A stretch of 64,000 bases of DNA from Achromobacter aegrifaciens (GCF_902859735.1 NZ_CADIJY010000021.1:1-64000); one strand, 5' to 3'. Positions 35,910-47,977 are shown, counted from the first letter of the stretch. The notes: generated from the sequence alone by a model not told the origin. Program-made: numbers and translations.

Positions 35910-36926
35910 TCACCGTATTGGCAACGCGTACATCAGGCCGCCCTGCGTCCATTGCGCATTCAGCCCGCGCTTGATCTTCAGCGGGCTGCCCTGGCCCACG
36001 TTGCGCTCGAAGCTTTCGCCGTAATTGCCCACCTGCTTGACGATGTTGTAGGCCCATTTCTCGTCCAGCCCCAGGTTGGCGCCGCTGCCGGGCGTGACGC
36101 CCAGGATGCGCTTGATATTGGGGTTGGCGCTTTTGGCCTGCTCGTCCACGTTGGCGGACGACACGCCGTATTCCTCGGCTTCGATCATGGCCGACAACGA
36201 CCAGCGCACGATGTTCAGCCAGGCATCATCGCCCTGGCGCACGAAGGGGCCGAGCGGTTCCTTGGAGATGATCTCGGGCAGCACCACGTAGTCGTCGGGG
36301 TTCTGCAGCTTGGAAATGCGAATCGAGGCCAGGCCCGAGGCGTCGGTGCTGAAGACGTCGCAACGGCCCGCGGCGAAGGCGTTGACCACCTCGTTGAAGG
36401 TCTCGATCACGACCGGCTTGTAGCTCACGTTGTTGGCGCGGGCCCAGTCGGCCAGCGTGTTTTCGTTGGACGTGCCGGTCTGCAGGCAGATGGTGGCCCC
36501 GTTGATCTCCTTGGCGCTCTTCACGCCCAGGGACTTCGGCACCAGGAAGCCCTGGCCGTCATAGAAGTTGATGCCGGCGTGGATGATGCCCAGTGCGGTA
36601 TCGCGCTGCTGCGTCACCGTGGTGTTGCGCGTCAGCACGTCCACCTCGCCGGATTGCAGGGCGGTGAAGCGCTGCTGCGAATTCAGCGGCACCACCTTGA
36701 TCTTGCTGGCGTCGCCGAAGACCGCTGCGGCAATCGCGCGGCACAGGTCGACGTCCAGCCCCTGCCACTTGCCTTGCGCGTCAGGCGCGGAGAAGCCCGC
36801 GAAGCCTGTGGTCGTGCCGCAAGCCACGGCGCCGCGCTGGCGCACCACGTCCAGCGTGGCCGCTTGCGCGCCCTGCGCCGCTGCCGCCAGCAACGCTGCG
36901 CCGATCAACCCTTTTGCAATGTTCAT
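35910..36926 (-). CDS. Amino-acid ABC transporter substrate-binding protein (AapJ/BztA-like)
   Basis: A 338-residue periplasmic binding protein. Signal peptide residues 1-22 (ending AQAA), then TLDVVRQRGAVACGTTTGFAGFS, and an SBP_bac_3 fold with CRAIAAAVFGDASKIKVVPL. It matches the general L-amino-acid receptors (AapJ/BztA) in length and C-terminal segment NYGESFERNVGQGSPLKI. No permease or ATPase genes are adjacent, so it is either an orphan receptor or serves a transporter encoded elsewhere. Confidence 0.9.
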   Translation of the reverse strand: MNIAKGLIGAALLAAAAQGAQAATLDVVRQRGAVACGTTTGFAGFSAPDAQGKWQGLDVDLCRAIAAAVFGDASKIKVVPLNSQQRFTALQSGEVDVLTRNTTVTQQRDTALGIIHAGINFYDGQGFLVPKSLGVKSAKEINGATICLQTGTSNENTLADWARANNVSYKPVVIETFNEVVNAFAAGRCDVFSTDASGLASIRISKLQNPDDYVVLPEIISKEPLGPFVRQGDDAWLNIVRWSLSAMIEAEEYGVSSANVDEQAKSANPNIKRILGVTPGSGANLGLDEKWAYNIVKQVGNYGESFERNVGQGSPLKIKRGLNAQWTQGGLMYALPIR

Positions 36927-37032
36927 GACCTCGTTTCCTGTTCTGCTTTGCGGGCGCGGGAACGCGCCGAGGCAAGAAGCTTATAGACATGAAGCGCCCA
37001 AACCAAATAACCAACGCTTATTTAGGTATGCG

Positions 37033-37058
37033 CGCCCCGGCACGCAAGCGCCGGGGCG
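37033..37058 (-). terminator. GC hairpin downstream of the aminotransferase gene
   Basis: CGCCCCGGC (37033-37041) pairs with GCCGGGGCG (37050-37058) across an 8-nt loop, 62 bases past the stop of the minus-strand aminotransferase. No T-tract follows. Confidence 0.35.
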
Positions 37059-37119
37059 GACAGGCAGAAGAGCATAGCAACAGGCCGCACAGCGGCGCAT
37101 GCGCGCCGTCAAGCCGGCA

Positions 37120-38361
37120 TCAGGCAGCCAGCGAGATCGACACTGGTTCGTTGGCCTCGCACGCGTCCAGCGCGCGGCCCAGCCGCACCATGCCCTGGGC
37201 GATCTGGCTTTCATTCATGGTGGCGAACGACATGCGCATGGCATGCAGGTCGGCCTGCGCAGCATCCGCGTAGAACGCCTTGCCCGGCACGTAGACGACC
37301 TCGTGCTCGATGGCGTAGGGCAAGAGGCGCGTGGCGTCGATCTCGCCCGTCAGGCGGGCCCAGAAGAACATGCCGCCCTCGGGCTTGCTGAAGGTGACGC
37401 GGCCGTTGAGTTCGCGGGCCAGCGATTCCGCCATGGCGTCACAGCGCAGGCCGTAGGCTGCGCGGATGCGCGGCACGTGTTCGCCGTAGCGGCCATTGGC
37501 CAGGTATTGGGCCACGACTTCCTGGATCCAGGCGGACGAGGCCATGTCGTCGGCTGCCTTGGCGCTGACGCAGCGGCGGCGGACTTCGGGCGGCGCCACC
37601 AGCCAGCCGATGCGCAGCGCCGGCGCCATGGTCTTGGACATGCTGGCCAGGTACACGGCCCAGTGGCGCGCTTCGCCCTCGGCCAGCGCGGCGATGGGCG
37701 GCACTGCTTCGCCGGCAAAGCGCAGTTCGCTGTAGGGATCGTCTTCAACGATCAGGAAGCGGTGCTTGACCGCCAGTTCCAGCAGCCGCAGGCGGCGCTC
37801 GCGCGTCAGGGTCGCGCCGCAGGGGTTGGAGAACGATGCGACCACGCAGACCATCTTGGGCTTGATGCGGCCGGCCAGTTCGTCCAGCGCGTCCACGTCG
37901 ATGCCTTCGGGACCCGACTGCACCGTATGCACCGTTGCGCCGGTGTAACGCAGCGCCTGCACGGAATTCGGAAACGCGGGCGATTCGATGATGGCATGGT
38001 CGCCGGGCTGCAGCATGACGCGGGTCAGCAAAGCCAGGGCCTGCTGCGAGCCGCCGGTCACGACCAGCTCGGTATCCGCGTTGCAGATAAGGCCGCGCTC
38101 GGCCGACAGACGCGCCAGCTCGTGGCGCAGGCTGGCCTGGCCGTCGATGTTGGAATACTGCAGGCAGGCGCCCAGGCGGGCCAGGACCTGGGTCGACGCG
38201 ATCGACAGGCCTTCCACGTCGAACAGTTCCTGCGCGGGATAGCCGCCCGCCAGCGAAATGGTGCCCGGCCGCATGGCATACGGCATGAGCGATCGGATGG
38301 GGGAAGCTGGGGGATTCAGGAAAGGCGTGGCGAAAGCGTATTCAGGCGCTGCGGTGGACAT
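37120..38361 (-). CDS. PLP-dependent aminotransferase (class I/II, 2-aminoadipate type)
   Basis: A 413-residue aminotransferase of the MocR/LysN-like group without the N-terminal GntR domain. ISLAGGYPAQELF begins the conserved region, NPCGATLTRERR lies near 190, and the PLP lysine is in ASMSKTMAPALRIGWL near 243. Such enzymes transaminate 2-aminoadipate, branched-chain or aromatic amino acids; the substrate is not fixed. I choose the ATG at 38361 although no ribosome-binding site is clear; longer in-frame starts exist up to 38451. Confidence 0.87.
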   Translation of the reverse strand: MSTAAPEYAFATPFLNPPASPIRSLMPYAMRPGTISLAGGYPAQELFDVEGLSIASTQVLARLGACLQYSNIDGQASLRHELARLSAERGLICNADTELVVTGGSQQALALLTRVMLQPGDHAIIESPAFPNSVQALRYTGATVHTVQSGPEGIDVDALDELAGRIKPKMVCVVASFSNPCGATLTRERRLRLLELAVKHRFLIVEDDPYSELRFAGEAVPPIAALAEGEARHWAVYLASMSKTMAPALRIGWLVAPPEVRRRCVSAKAADDMASSAWIQEVVAQYLANGRYGEHVPRIRAAYGLRCDAMAESLARELNGRVTFSKPEGGMFFWARLTGEIDATRLLPYAIEHEVVYVPGKAFYADAAQADLHAMRMSFATMNESQIAQGMVRLGRALDACEANEPVSISLAA

Positions 38362-38560
38362 GGCGGGAGACTGTGTAGGTTGGATACCGTGTCGCCCGCT
38401 GGGGCGGCGCCGGATGGCATAGAACATTGAAATATAAACAAATATCTTCAAATTCTAAGCCTGCCGATCAGACAGGGTCAACGACGCGCACGGGCGCTGT
38501 GGCGAAACGATCGGGCGCAGTCCTACACTATGGGACATCCCGTTCCTACCAGAGAGCTGA

Positions 38561-39280
38561 ATGACCGCCGTAGACACCATGGCCGGGCGCCTTGCCCAGA
38601 TCCAGCAACGCATCGCCGACGCCTGCGCGCGCGCCGGCCGCAGCCCGGACAGCGTGACGCTGCTGCCCGTCAGCAAGACCTTCGGCGTGGACGCCATCCG
38701 CGAGGGCATGGCGCTGGGGCTGACCCGCTACGGCGAAAACAAGACGCAGGAAATCCGCCAGAAAGCCGCGGCGCTGGACGGCCTGGGCCTGCAATGGGTG
38801 CTGATCGGCCATCTGCAGACCAATAAGGCCCGCGACGCGGCGCGCGACGCGGCCGAAGTCCAGTCGCTGGACCGGGTGGAGCTGGCCGAAGCCCTGCACC
38901 GCCGCCTGGCCAACGAAGGCCGGACCCTGGACGTGCTGGTGCAGGTCAAGACTTCGTCCGAGCCCACCAAGTACGGCATGGCCCCCGCCGACGTGCCCGC
39001 CTTCTTGCGCCGCATCACCGCCGACTTCCCGACGCTACGCGTGCAAGGCCTGATGACGCTGGCCGTGAATTCGCCGGATCCCGCCGAGGTGCGCGCCTGC
39101 TTCCGCACCCTGCGCGAGCTGCGCGACCGCCTGCGGCAGGAAAACCTGCCAGGCGTATCGCTGGACCGCCTCTCGATGGGCATGAGCGGAGACTTCGAGC
39201 TGGCGATCGAGGAAGGCTCGACCGAGGTGCGTATCGGCTCGGCGATCTTCGGTGCCCGCAGCTATCCCGATCCGCAATAA
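38561..39280 (+). CDS. YggS-family PLP homeostasis protein
   Basis: A 239-residue PLP-binding protein that controls free PLP levels and is not known to catalyse a reaction. VTLLPVSKTFGVDAIREGM carries the PLP lysine near residue 38; HLQTNKARD and SMGMSGDFELAIEEGSTEVRIGSAIFG are the hallmark C-terminal motifs. Divergent from the PLP aminotransferase across 199 bases. Confidence 0.93.
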   Translation: MTAVDTMAGRLAQIQQRIADACARAGRSPDSVTLLPVSKTFGVDAIREGMALGLTRYGENKTQEIRQKAAALDGLGLQWVLIGHLQTNKARDAARDAAEVQSLDRVELAEALHRRLANEGRTLDVLVQVKTSSEPTKYGMAPADVPAFLRRITADFPTLRVQGLMTLAVNSPDPAEVRACFRTLRELRDRLRQENLPGVSLDRLSMGMSGDFELAIEEGSTEVRIGSAIFGARSYPDPQ

Positions 39281-39409
39281 GCCGCTGAAAGCAGGGCACA
39301 AAACATCTGCCGATTGCCGGGGACGCAAGGCATAATAACGGCGCATAACAGGCCCCCCGCATACCCTGCGGCGGCGGCCCATACTCAATTCCGCACTTGG
39401 AGACACCCC

Positions 39410-40378
39410 ATGCATAAGCACGCGAAGCGCCTGTTGGCGCTGGCCGCCCTGTCCCTGGCCGCCGGCGCGGCCTCGGCCCAATCCTGGCCCACCCAGCCGA
39501 TCCGCTGGATCGTGCCCTACCCGGCCGGCGGCGGCACCGACGTCGTGGCGCGCACGGTGGCAAGCGGCCTGGAAAAGCCGCTGGGCCAGACCATCGTGGT
39601 CGAAAACCGCCCCGGCGCCGCCACCATCATCGGCGCCACCGCCATCGCCCAGGCCGAGGCCAACGGCTACATGGTCGGCACGGCCGACTCGGGCACGCTG
39701 GCCTTCAACCCGTCGCTGTACGCCAAGCTGTCCTACGATCCGTCCAAGTTCACCTACATCGGCGGCATCGCCAAGTTCCCGCTGCTGCTGGCCGTGAACG
39801 TCAATTCGCCGTTCAAGACCGTGGACGACGTGATCCAGGCCGCCAAGAAAGAGCCGGGCAAGCTGTCGGCGGCGTCCGCCGGCGCGGGTTCGCCGCATCA
39901 CCTGGCGCAGGAACTCTTCAAGCAGCGTACCAACGCCAACGTGCTGCACGTGCCCTACAAGGGCGCAGCGCCCGCCGTGCAGGATCTGCTGGGCGGACAG
40001 GTGGACCTGATGTTCATCGACCTGGCCTCGGGCTTGCCCAACGTCAAGGCCGGCAAGCTGCGCGTGTTGGCCGCGGCCACTCCGGAACGCGTCGCCGCGC
40101 TGCCGGACGTGCCCACCATGGCCGAACAAGGCGTGCCCAACTTCACCGCCTATGCCTGGCAAGGCCTGGTCGGCCCGGCCGGCCTGCCGGAGCCCGTCGT
40201 CAAGAAGCTGGCCGCCGACCTGGAAGCCACGCTGAAGTCGCCCGCCGTATCGCAGAAGATCCTGGACATGGGCGTCATCCCGATGCCGATGTCCTCGCAG
40301 GAGTTCAAGGCCTACGCCGAACAGGAACGCAGCGCCTGGGCGGACGTGATCAAGAAGGCCGGCATCAAGCTGGAGTAA
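39410..40378 (+). CDS. Bug-family periplasmic solute-binding protein
   Basis: A 322-residue receptor with a signal peptide (1-24, ending ASAQS) and the family start WPTQPIRWIVPYPAGGGTDVVAR. ATG at 39410 is used because the signal peptide begins there. It is the second Bug protein in this window and, like the first, has no adjacent TctAB membrane genes. Ligand unknown. A strong terminator follows directly. Confidence 0.9.
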   Translation: MHKHAKRLLALAALSLAAGAASAQSWPTQPIRWIVPYPAGGGTDVVARTVASGLEKPLGQTIVVENRPGAATIIGATAIAQAEANGYMVGTADSGTLAFNPSLYAKLSYDPSKFTYIGGIAKFPLLLAVNVNSPFKTVDDVIQAAKKEPGKLSAASAGAGSPHHLAQELFKQRTNANVLHVPYKGAAPAVQDLLGGQVDLMFIDLASGLPNVKAGKLRVLAAATPERVAALPDVPTMAEQGVPNFTAYAWQGLVGPAGLPEPVVKKLAADLEATLKSPAVSQKILDMGVIPMPMSSQEFKAYAEQERSAWADVIKKAGIKLE

Positions 40379-40401
40379 ACCTCCGGCTCACTGCCACAGC
40401 T

Positions 40402-40440
40402 AAAAAAAAAAACCGCGGCCAGCAATGGCCGCGGTTTTTT
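40402..40440. terminator. Strong bidirectional intrinsic terminator
   Basis: A run of A's, a stem AACCGCGGCC / GGCCGCGGTT around AGCAAT, and a run of T's form a terminator that works on both strands. It lies between the Bug gene (plus) and the large oxidoreductase gene (minus). Confidence 0.85.
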
Positions 40441-40470
40441 CTTGCGCGTATCTTGCGCGTATCTTGCGCG
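40441..40470. repeat. Short tandem repeat, 11-bp unit
   Basis: The unit CTTGCGCGTAT occurs at 40441-40451 and 40452-40462, with a third partial copy at 40463-40470, directly after the terminator and 10 bases before the oxidoreductase stop. Possibly a slippage tract. Confidence 0.8.
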
Positions 40471-40480
40471 GACTGCCGGC

Positions 40481-43400
40481 CTAGACCAGCACCCGCTCGA
40501 TGCCGCCCGCGTTGGCGCGGCGCACGTACTCTTCCATCCAGCCTTCGCCCAGGATATGGCGCGCCATCTCGACCACGATGTAGTCCGCGTCCATGCCGGT
40601 GTCGCCTTCATAGCGCGACAGACCCTGCAGGCACGACGGGCAGGAGGTCAGCACCTTCACGTCGCCGGTGAAACCGTCGCTGCGCAAAGCGGCATCGCCC
40701 TTGAGCAGCTCTTCCTGCTTGCGGAAGCGCACCTGCGTGGAGATGTCCGGACGGCTCACGGCCAGCGTGCCCGATTCGCCGCAGCAGCGGTCGCTCTTGA
40801 CGGCGTCGTCGCCAACCAGGGCGCGCACGGTCTTCATGGGTTCCTGCAGCTTCATGGGCGTGTGGCAGGGGTCGTGGTACATGTAGCGCACGCCCTTGGC
40901 CCCTTCCAGCTTGATGCCCTTTTCCAGCAGGTACTCGTGGATGTCGATCAGGCGGCAGCCCGGGAAGATCTTGTCGAACTCGTAGCCCGCCAACTGGTCG
41001 TAGCAAGTGCCGCAGCTGACCACCACCGTCTTGATGTCCAGGTAGTTCAGCGTGTTGGCAACGCGGTGGAACAGCACCCGGTTGTCGGTGATGATCTGCT
41101 CGGCCTTGTCCGTCATGCCGTTGCCGCGCTGGGGATAGCCGCAGCACAGGTAGCCCGGCGGCAGCACGGTCTGCACGCCCGCGTGCCACAGCATGGCCTG
41201 CGTGGCCAGGCCCACCTGCGAGAACAGGCGTTCGGAGCCGCAGCCCGGGAAGTAGAACACCGCTTCCGTGTCGGCCGTGGTGGCCTTGGGATCGCGGATG
41301 ATGGGCACGTAGTTCGCGTCTTCGATGTCCAGCAGCTTGCGCGCCGCCTGCTTGGGCAGCCCGCCGGGCATCTTCTTGTTCACGAAGTGGACCACCTGCT
41401 CGCGCAGCGGCGGCTTGCCCACCGTGGCCGGAGGCGCGGCGGTCTGCTTCTTCACCAGGCCCGACAGCAGGTCATGCGCGGCGCGCTGGACCTTGTAGCC
41501 CACGCCCACCATCGCCTTGCGGGTGGCGTTGATGGTCGCCGGATCCTTGGCGTTCAGGAAGAACATGGCGCTGGCCGTGCCCGGATTGAACGACTTGCGG
41601 CCCATGCGGCGCAGCACGGCGCGCATGTTCATCGACACGTCGCCGAAGTCGATGTCGACCGGACAGGGGTTGTAGCACTTGTGGCAGACCGTGCAATGGT
41701 CGGCCACGTCCTCGAACTCTTCCCAGTGCTTGAGGCTGACGCCGCGCCGAGTCTGCTCTTCGTACAGGAAGGCTTCCACCAGCAGCGAGGTGGCCAGGAT
41801 CTTGTTGCGCGGCGAATACAGCAGGTTGGCGCGCGGCACGTGAGTGGCGCACACCGGCTTGCACTTGCCGCAGCGCAGGCAGTCCTTGATGGATTCGGAG
41901 ATGGCGCCGATGTCGCTTTGCTGCATGATCAGCGACTCATGGCCCATCAGGTTGAAGCTGGGCGTCCAGGCGTGGCGCAGGTCCGCGCCCGGCATCAGCT
42001 TGCCGGCGTTGAAGTGGCCGTTGGGATCGACGCGGCGCTTGTAGTCCTGGAACGGGGCCAGTTCGGCCTCGGTCAGGAATTCATACTTGGTCAGGCCGAT
42101 ACCGTGCTCGCCCGAGATCACGCCGTCCAGGTCGCGGGCGATCTGCATGATGCGCTCGACGGCCTGGTGGGCCTCCTGCAGCATGCCGTAGTCGTCCGAG
42201 TTGACCGGAATATTGGTGTGCACGTTGCCGTCGCCGGCGTGCATGTGCAGCGCCACGAACACGCGGCTCTTCAACACGCGGCCATGGATGGCGATCATCT
42301 CGTCGATGATCTTCTTGTAGGCTGCGCCCGAGAACGTGCGCTGCAGGCCCGCCAGCACTTCCGTCTTCCAGGACAGGCGGATGGTGCGATCCTGCACCAC
42401 GTCGAAGACGCGCGCGCCGGGCTGCGCCGCGAGGCGGTCCGACAAGGCGGGTTGCAATTCACCCAGGCCCAGGCCGTGCAGCTCGGGCAGCGCCTGCAGG
42501 AGCGGCAGGTCCAGGTTGTCCAGCAGCCACTGCCAGCGCTGCCGGACGGCGGCCACCAGTTCCAGCGCCTGGCGCGTGCGCTCGGCCAGCATTTCGGCGC
42601 GGGTCGTCTCGACGTCCGTGTCGTCGATCTTGCCGACCGGCAACGGCGTGCACAGATAGGCGTCCAGCTCGCCCAGCAGCTTGAGCTTGTTGCTGGTCGA
42701 GAGTTCGATGTTGATGCGTTCGATGTGATCGGTGTACTCGCCCATGCGCGGCAGCGGGATCACCACGTCTTCGTTGATCTTGAAGGCGTTGGTGTGGCGC
42801 GCGATGGCGGCGGTGCGCGAACGGTCCAGCCAGAACTTCTTGCGCGCTTCGGGGCTGACGGCCACAAAGCCTTCGCCGTGGCGCGTGTTGGCCAGGCGCA
42901 CGACTTCGCTGGATGCCGCGGCCACGGCGTCTTCGTCGTCGCCGACGATGTCGCCGATCAGGACCATCTTGGGCAGCACGCCGCGCTTGCTCTTGGTGGC
43001 GTAGCCCACCGCGCGCAGATAGCGTTCGTCCAGGTGCTCAAGACCTGCCAGGATGGCGCCGCGGGCGCGGCCTTCGCCGTCCAGGTAGCCCTTGACCTCG
43101 ACGATCGACGGGATCGCGTCGCGCGCCTGGCCGAAGAACTCCATACAGACGGTGCGCGTGTAGCGCGGCATGCGGTGCAGCACCCAGCGCGCCGACGTGA
43201 TCAGGCCGTCGCAGCCTTCCTTCTGGATGCCGGGCAGGCCAGCCAGGAACTTGTCGGTGACGTCCTTGCCCAGGCCTTCCTTGCGGAACACGCGGCCCTG
43301 GATTTCCAGGGTTTCGGTCTTCAGCAGGCGCTCGCCCGGCTTGCCGCGGCCGTCGAACCACTTGAGCTCGAAGCGCGCCACGTCCACGTCATGGATCTTG

Positions 43401-44440
43401 CCCATGTTGTGGTCGAGGCGGCTGACTTCCAGCCAGTTGCCGTTCGGGTCGACCATGCGCCACCAGGCCAGGTTGTCCAGCGCGGTGCCCCACAGCACGG
43501 CCTTCTTGCCGCCCGCGTTCATGGCGATGTTGCCGCCCACGCAGGAAGCCTCGGCCGAGGTCGGGTCGACGGCGAACACGAAGCCCGCGGCCTCGGCGGC
43601 CTCGGAAACGCGCTTGGTCACCACACCGGCGCCGGCATGGATGACCGCCACGGGCTCGGTCAGCCCGGGCAGCAGACAGGACTCGACCTTGCCCAGCTTG
43701 TCGAACTTTTCGGTGTTGATCACCGCCGACTTCCAGGTCAGCGGAATGGCGCCGCCGGTATAACCGGTGCCGCCGCCTCGCGGGATGATGGTCAGCCCCA
43801 GTTCAATACAGGCTGTGACCAGCGCGGCGATCTCGTCTTCCGAGTCCGGCGTCAGCACCACGAAGGGGTATTCCACGCGCCAGTCGGTGGCGTCGGTCAC
43901 GTGCGAGACGCGCGACAGGCCGTCGAACTTGATGTTGTCGCGGGCGGTGATGCGGCCCAGCACCTTCTGCGCCTGCTTGCGCATCATGGCGGTCTGGTCG
44001 AATTCGCCCTCGAATGCGGCGATGGCGGAGCGCGCCCGCGCCAGCAGTCCGACGACCTTCTCGTCGCGGTGCGGATCATGGCCGGCCTCGGCGGGCACGT
44101 CCGGTTCGCGGCGACGGTCGATTTCGCCCAGGCGGTGATGCAGGGCTTCGATGAGCTGCTTGCGGCGCTTGGGGTTGTCGAGCAGGTCGTCCTGCAGATA
44201 GGGGTTGCGGCGCACCACCCAGATGTCGCCCAGCACCTCGTACAGCATGCGCGCGGAACGGCCGGTGCGGCGTTCGCCGCGCAGGTCGCTCAGCAGGCTC
44301 CAGGCGTCGTCGCCCAGCAAGCGGCCGACAATCTCGCGGTCGGAAAACGACGTGTAGTTGTACGGGATTTCGCGCAAGCGCGCGGGTGCTGCGGGCGGCA
44401 TCGCCCCGTTCAAGATGTGGCTAGCGAGTGGGGCGTTCAT
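40481..44440 (-). CDS. Fused DUF3683 / FAD-linked oxidase / Fe-S / CCG-domain oxidoreductase
   Basis: A 1319-residue enzyme that combines what GlcD and GlcF (or D-lactate dehydrogenase subunits) do as separate proteins. Order: DUF3683 (about 25-150), FAD-binding domain with [11 protein letters not shown] (220-230) and [13 protein letters not shown] (299-311), FAD-oxidase C domain with [10 protein letters not shown] (732-741) and [10 protein letters not shown] (778-787), a two-cluster ferredoxin segment [11 protein letters not shown] (854-864) and [12 protein letters not shown] (916-927), and two cysteine-rich CCG domains with FPGCGSE (1064-1070), CCGYPQRG (1099-1106), then DPCH and CCGESG. 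It should oxidise a D-2-hydroxy acid and feed electrons to quinone. No signal peptide. Confidence 0.9.
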   Translation of the reverse strand: MNAPLASHILNGAMPPAAPARLREIPYNYTSFSDREIVGRLLGDDAWSLLSDLRGERRTGRSARMLYEVLGDIWVVRRNPYLQDDLLDNPKRRKQLIEALHHRLGEIDRRREPDVPAEAGHDPHRDEKVVGLLARARSAIAAFEGEFDQTAMMRKQAQKVLGRITARDNIKFDGLSRVSHVTDATDWRVEYPFVVLTPDSEDEIAALVTACIELGLTIIPRGGGTGYTGGAIPLTWKSAVINTEKFDKLGKVESCLLPGLTEPVAVIHAGAGVVTKRVSEAAEAAGFVFAVDPTSAEASCVGGNIAMNAGGKKAVLWGTALDNLAWWRMVDPNGNWLEVSRLDHNMGKIHDVDVARFELKWFDGRGKPGERLLKTETLEIQGRVFRKEGLGKDVTDKFLAGLPGIQKEGCDGLITSARWVLHRMPRYTRTVCMEFFGQARDAIPSIVEVKGYLDGEGRARGAILAGLEHLDERYLRAVGYATKSKRGVLPKMVLIGDIVGDDEDAVAAASSEVVRLANTRHGEGFVAVSPEARKKFWLDRSRTAAIARHTNAFKINEDVVIPLPRMGEYTDHIERINIELSTSNKLKLLGELDAYLCTPLPVGKIDDTDVETTRAEMLAERTRQALELVAAVRQRWQWLLDNLDLPLLQALPELHGLGLGELQPALSDRLAAQPGARVFDVVQDRTIRLSWKTEVLAGLQRTFSGAAYKKIIDEMIAIHGRVLKSRVFVALHMHAGDGNVHTNIPVNSDDYGMLQEAHQAVERIMQIARDLDGVISGEHGIGLTKYEFLTEAELAPFQDYKRRVDPNGHFNAGKLMPGADLRHAWTPSFNLMGHESLIMQQSDIGAISESIKDCLRCGKCKPVCATHVPRANLLYSPRNKILATSLLVEAFLYEEQTRRGVSLKHWEEFEDVADHCTVCHKCYNPCPVDIDFGDVSMNMRAVLRRMGRKSFNPGTASAMFFLNAKDPATINATRKAMVGVGYKVQRAAHDLLSGLVKKQTAAPPATVGKPPLREQVVHFVNKKMPGGLPKQAARKLLDIEDANYVPIIRDPKATTADTEAVFYFPGCGSERLFSQVGLATQAMLWHAGVQTVLPPGYLCCGYPQRGNGMTDKAEQIITDNRVLFHRVANTLNYLDIKTVVVSCGTCYDQLAGYEFDKIFPGCRLIDIHEYLLEKGIKLEGAKGVRYMYHDPCHTPMKLQEPMKTVRALVGDDAVKSDRCCGESGTLAVSRPDISTQVRFRKQEELLKGDAALRSDGFTGDVKVLTSCPSCLQGLSRYEGDTGMDADYIVVEMARHILGEGWMEEYVRRANAGGIERVLV

Positions 44441-44573
44441 GGCTGCAAGAAGGGGGCCCTTAAAAAATTATTTTATGCCATAGGCCGAGTCTGGCCCCTA
44501 ATACCCCTAGGGAAGCGCTCGAAACTCGGAAATGAGAGGGGCGGTGCGTCCCCAATTAAGTGCAATCCTGGCG

Positions 44574-45110
44574 CTAGATCTGCCCGGGGAAAAACCACAG
44601 CAGTCCGGCCGTCATGACCAGATAGCGCAGGAATTTGCCGATGGCCATGTAGACCACGCAAGGCCAGAACGACAGCCGCAGCCACCCTGCCACGGCGCAC
44701 AGCGGATCGCCCACCGCGGGCAGCCAGGACAGCAGCAGCGCCGGCGGCCCCATGCGGTGGATCCAGTCATGGGCCCGCTCGTTCCAGCGTCCGCGCATGC
44801 GTCCGCCTTCGGTCGCGTCAGGATGCGGATGGGGGTGGTGTTCCTTCCAGCGCTGCACGGCGCGCTCGGCGCCCAGGCCCATGGCATAGCTGATGGCGCC
44901 GCCCACGGTATTGCCCGCGGTCGCCACCAGGATGGCCGGCCAGAACATGTCCGGCGCCAGCTTGATGTAGCCGAACACGGCGGGTTCCGAACCCAAGGGC
45001 AGCAGGGTCGCGGACACCAGCGAGACCGTGAAGATCGCGGACAGGCCGACCGAGGGCAGCGACAGCACCCCCAGCATCCAATGCACAGCGGATAACAGAC
45101 TTTCTTCCAT
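44574..45110 (-). CDS. YqaA-family membrane protein (VTT/DedA-like)
   Basis: A 178-residue inner-membrane protein with four to five hydrophobic segments. The conserved core PLGSEPAVFGY, ATAGNTVGGAISYAMG and LLSWLPAVGDPLCAVAGWLR places it in the YqaA/VTT group, whose members are linked to lipid scrambling or membrane homeostasis. A histidine-rich stretch HHPHPHP near residue 92 lies in a cytoplasmic or periplasmic loop. Divergent from ilvA with 73 bases between. Confidence 0.85.
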   Translation of the reverse strand: MEESLLSAVHWMLGVLSLPSVGLSAIFTVSLVSATLLPLGSEPAVFGYIKLAPDMFWPAILVATAGNTVGGAISYAMGLGAERAVQRWKEHHPHPHPDATEGGRMRGRWNERAHDWIHRMGPPALLLSWLPAVGDPLCAVAGWLRLSFWPCVVYMAIGKFLRYLVMTAGLLWFFPGQI

Positions 45111-45183
45111 AGTGGGGCGAGTGTAGCCGCGCGCGGGTGCATAATCTGCCCCACCTTCCTACTTCTTGCCCCGCCCGCTGTCC

Positions 45184-46692
<1,509 letters not shown>

Positions 46693-46717
46693 ATCCACGC
46701 CCTTCACGCGGGCGCAT

Positions 46718-46749
46718 AAAAAACGAGAGGGCCTCCTTGCGGAGGCCCT
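46718..46749. terminator. Bidirectional terminator between ilvA and the porin gene
   Basis: AGGGCCTCC-TTGC-GGAGGCCCT (46728-46749) is a 9-bp stem with a 4-nt loop. Six A's at 46718-46723 make a T-tract for the minus-strand porin transcript; on the plus strand, for ilvA, only a T/C-rich stretch follows. Confidence 0.8.
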
Positions 46750-46864
46750 TCCCTTCCCTGCTCTACAAACGTCCGGCGGCAACCAGTGGGGGGGTTCGCT
46801 GTCACTCGGCGGCCCACGGAGATGAGCCGCGCATTCAGCAAGGTCTTGCCGGACGTCCTAGCGC

Positions 46865-47977
46865 TTAGAAACGGTGACGCACACCCACGGCGACTGCCGT
46901 GTCGGTCGCATCGCGCTGGAACGCGTAGTTGTCGCCGTAGGAGGCGTACGCGTACAGGTTGGTGCGCTTGGTGAAGTCGTAGGTGTAGCCCAAGCTGTAG
47001 ACGTTGAACGTTGCGTCGTCGCCCGTCAGCTTGTCGTTGCTGGCGGTCGCGCGCTGCCACGAACCGAAGACCGCGTGGCGGCCCAGCGGCACGGTCGCGC
47101 CGATCATGTACGAATTGGCGCGGAAGCCGTCGGCCAGCTTGAACGTGCCCAGGTTCTGCATGCCAGCGGGCGTGGTGCCCATGTTCTGGCCGACGAACCA
47201 GCCGTCGCGGGTCTGGCCGAATGCCGCCGCAACCTTCACGACTTCGAAGTCGTACGAACCGCCCAGGATGTATTCCTGGATGCGGGCTTCGGACTTGCCG
47301 CCGGTCTGGCCGTTGGACGGATTGAAGCGGTCATACGCAGCAGCCAGGTTCAACGGGCCGTTGACGTATTGCACGCCCGCGGTCAGCACGCGGTTGTTGT
47401 TGCCAGTCTGGAAGCCGGTCTGCGAGGTGTCGCTGACGGCGTCATCGGCGCTGAAGGAGTAACCCACGCCCACCTTGAAGCCGCCCATGCTGGGGGTCTG
47501 GTACAGGACCATGTTGTCCAGGCGCATCGTGTTGGCGCTACCGAACGTGGTACCCATGTTGGCGGTGTTGTAGCTGATCGAGAACGGGTCGATCGAACCG
47601 AAGTACTTGGAAGCCAGGTTGGTCTGGCGGCCGAATTCCAGGCGGCCCCAGGTATCGCTGTCCAGGCCCACGGTGGCCTGGCGGCCCCACAGGCGACCGT
47701 TCTGCAGCGACTTGCCGTTCATGGGGCCGAAGCCGCCTTCCAGCGTGAACACCGCGCGCAGGCCGTCGCCCAGATCTTCGGTACCGCGCAGGCCAAAACG
47801 CGAGCCGCTGCTCACGCCCTGCACGCCGCCGAAACGGCTTTGCGAATTGCCGTCGAACTTGACCTTCTCGTAGCCGATACCGGCGTCGATCAAGCCGTAC
47901 AGCGTCACGGAGTCTGCGGCTTGCGCAACGCCGGCAAAACCAGCCAGCAGCGCGACAGCCAATAGCGTCTTCTTCAT
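46865..47977 (-). CDS. General porin (Gram-negative, Burkholderiales type)
   Basis: A 370-residue outer-membrane protein. Signal peptide MKKTLLAVALLAGFAGVAQA (residues 1-20) precedes DSVTLYGLIDAGIGYEK, the standard N-terminus of Bordetella/Burkholderia porins. Alternating beta-strands follow, with the loop-3 region DPFSISYNTANMGT near 145, and the C-terminal residue is phenylalanine (GVRHRF), the outer-membrane insertion signal. It forms trimers that pass small hydrophilic solutes. Confidence 0.94.
   Translation of the reverse strand: MKKTLLAVALLAGFAGVAQAADSVTLYGLIDAGIGYEKVKFDGNSQSRFGGVQGVSSGSRFGLRGTEDLGDGLRAVFTLEGGFGPMNGKSLQNGRLWGRQATVGLDSDTWGRLEFGRQTNLASKYFGSIDPFSISYNTANMGTTFGSANTMRLDNMVLYQTPSMGGFKVGVGYSFSADDAVSDTSQTGFQTGNNNRVLTAGVQYVNGPLNLAAAYDRFNPSNGQTGGKSEARIQEYILGGSYDFEVVKVAAAFGQTRDGWFVGQNMGTTPAGMQNLGTFKLADGFRANSYMIGATVPLGRHAVFGSWQRATASNDKLTGDDATFNVYSLGYTYDFTKRTNLYAYASYGDNYAFQRDATDTAVAVGVRHRF

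Noticed and set aside
37120-38361. MocR-type regulator fused to an aminotransferase
   Set aside because: The N-terminal region before the aminotransferase domain is too short for a GntR winged helix; only the enzyme domain is present.
40441-40470. Possible CRISPR-like array
   Set aside because: The repeat unit is 11 bp with no spacers and only two and a half copies; it is a simple tandem repeat.
40442-44617. A 1391-codon open frame on the plus strand, histidine- and alanine-rich
   Set aside because: It is the exact antisense of the fused oxidoreductase gene; long antisense frames are usual in GC-rich DNA, and its translation has no domain.
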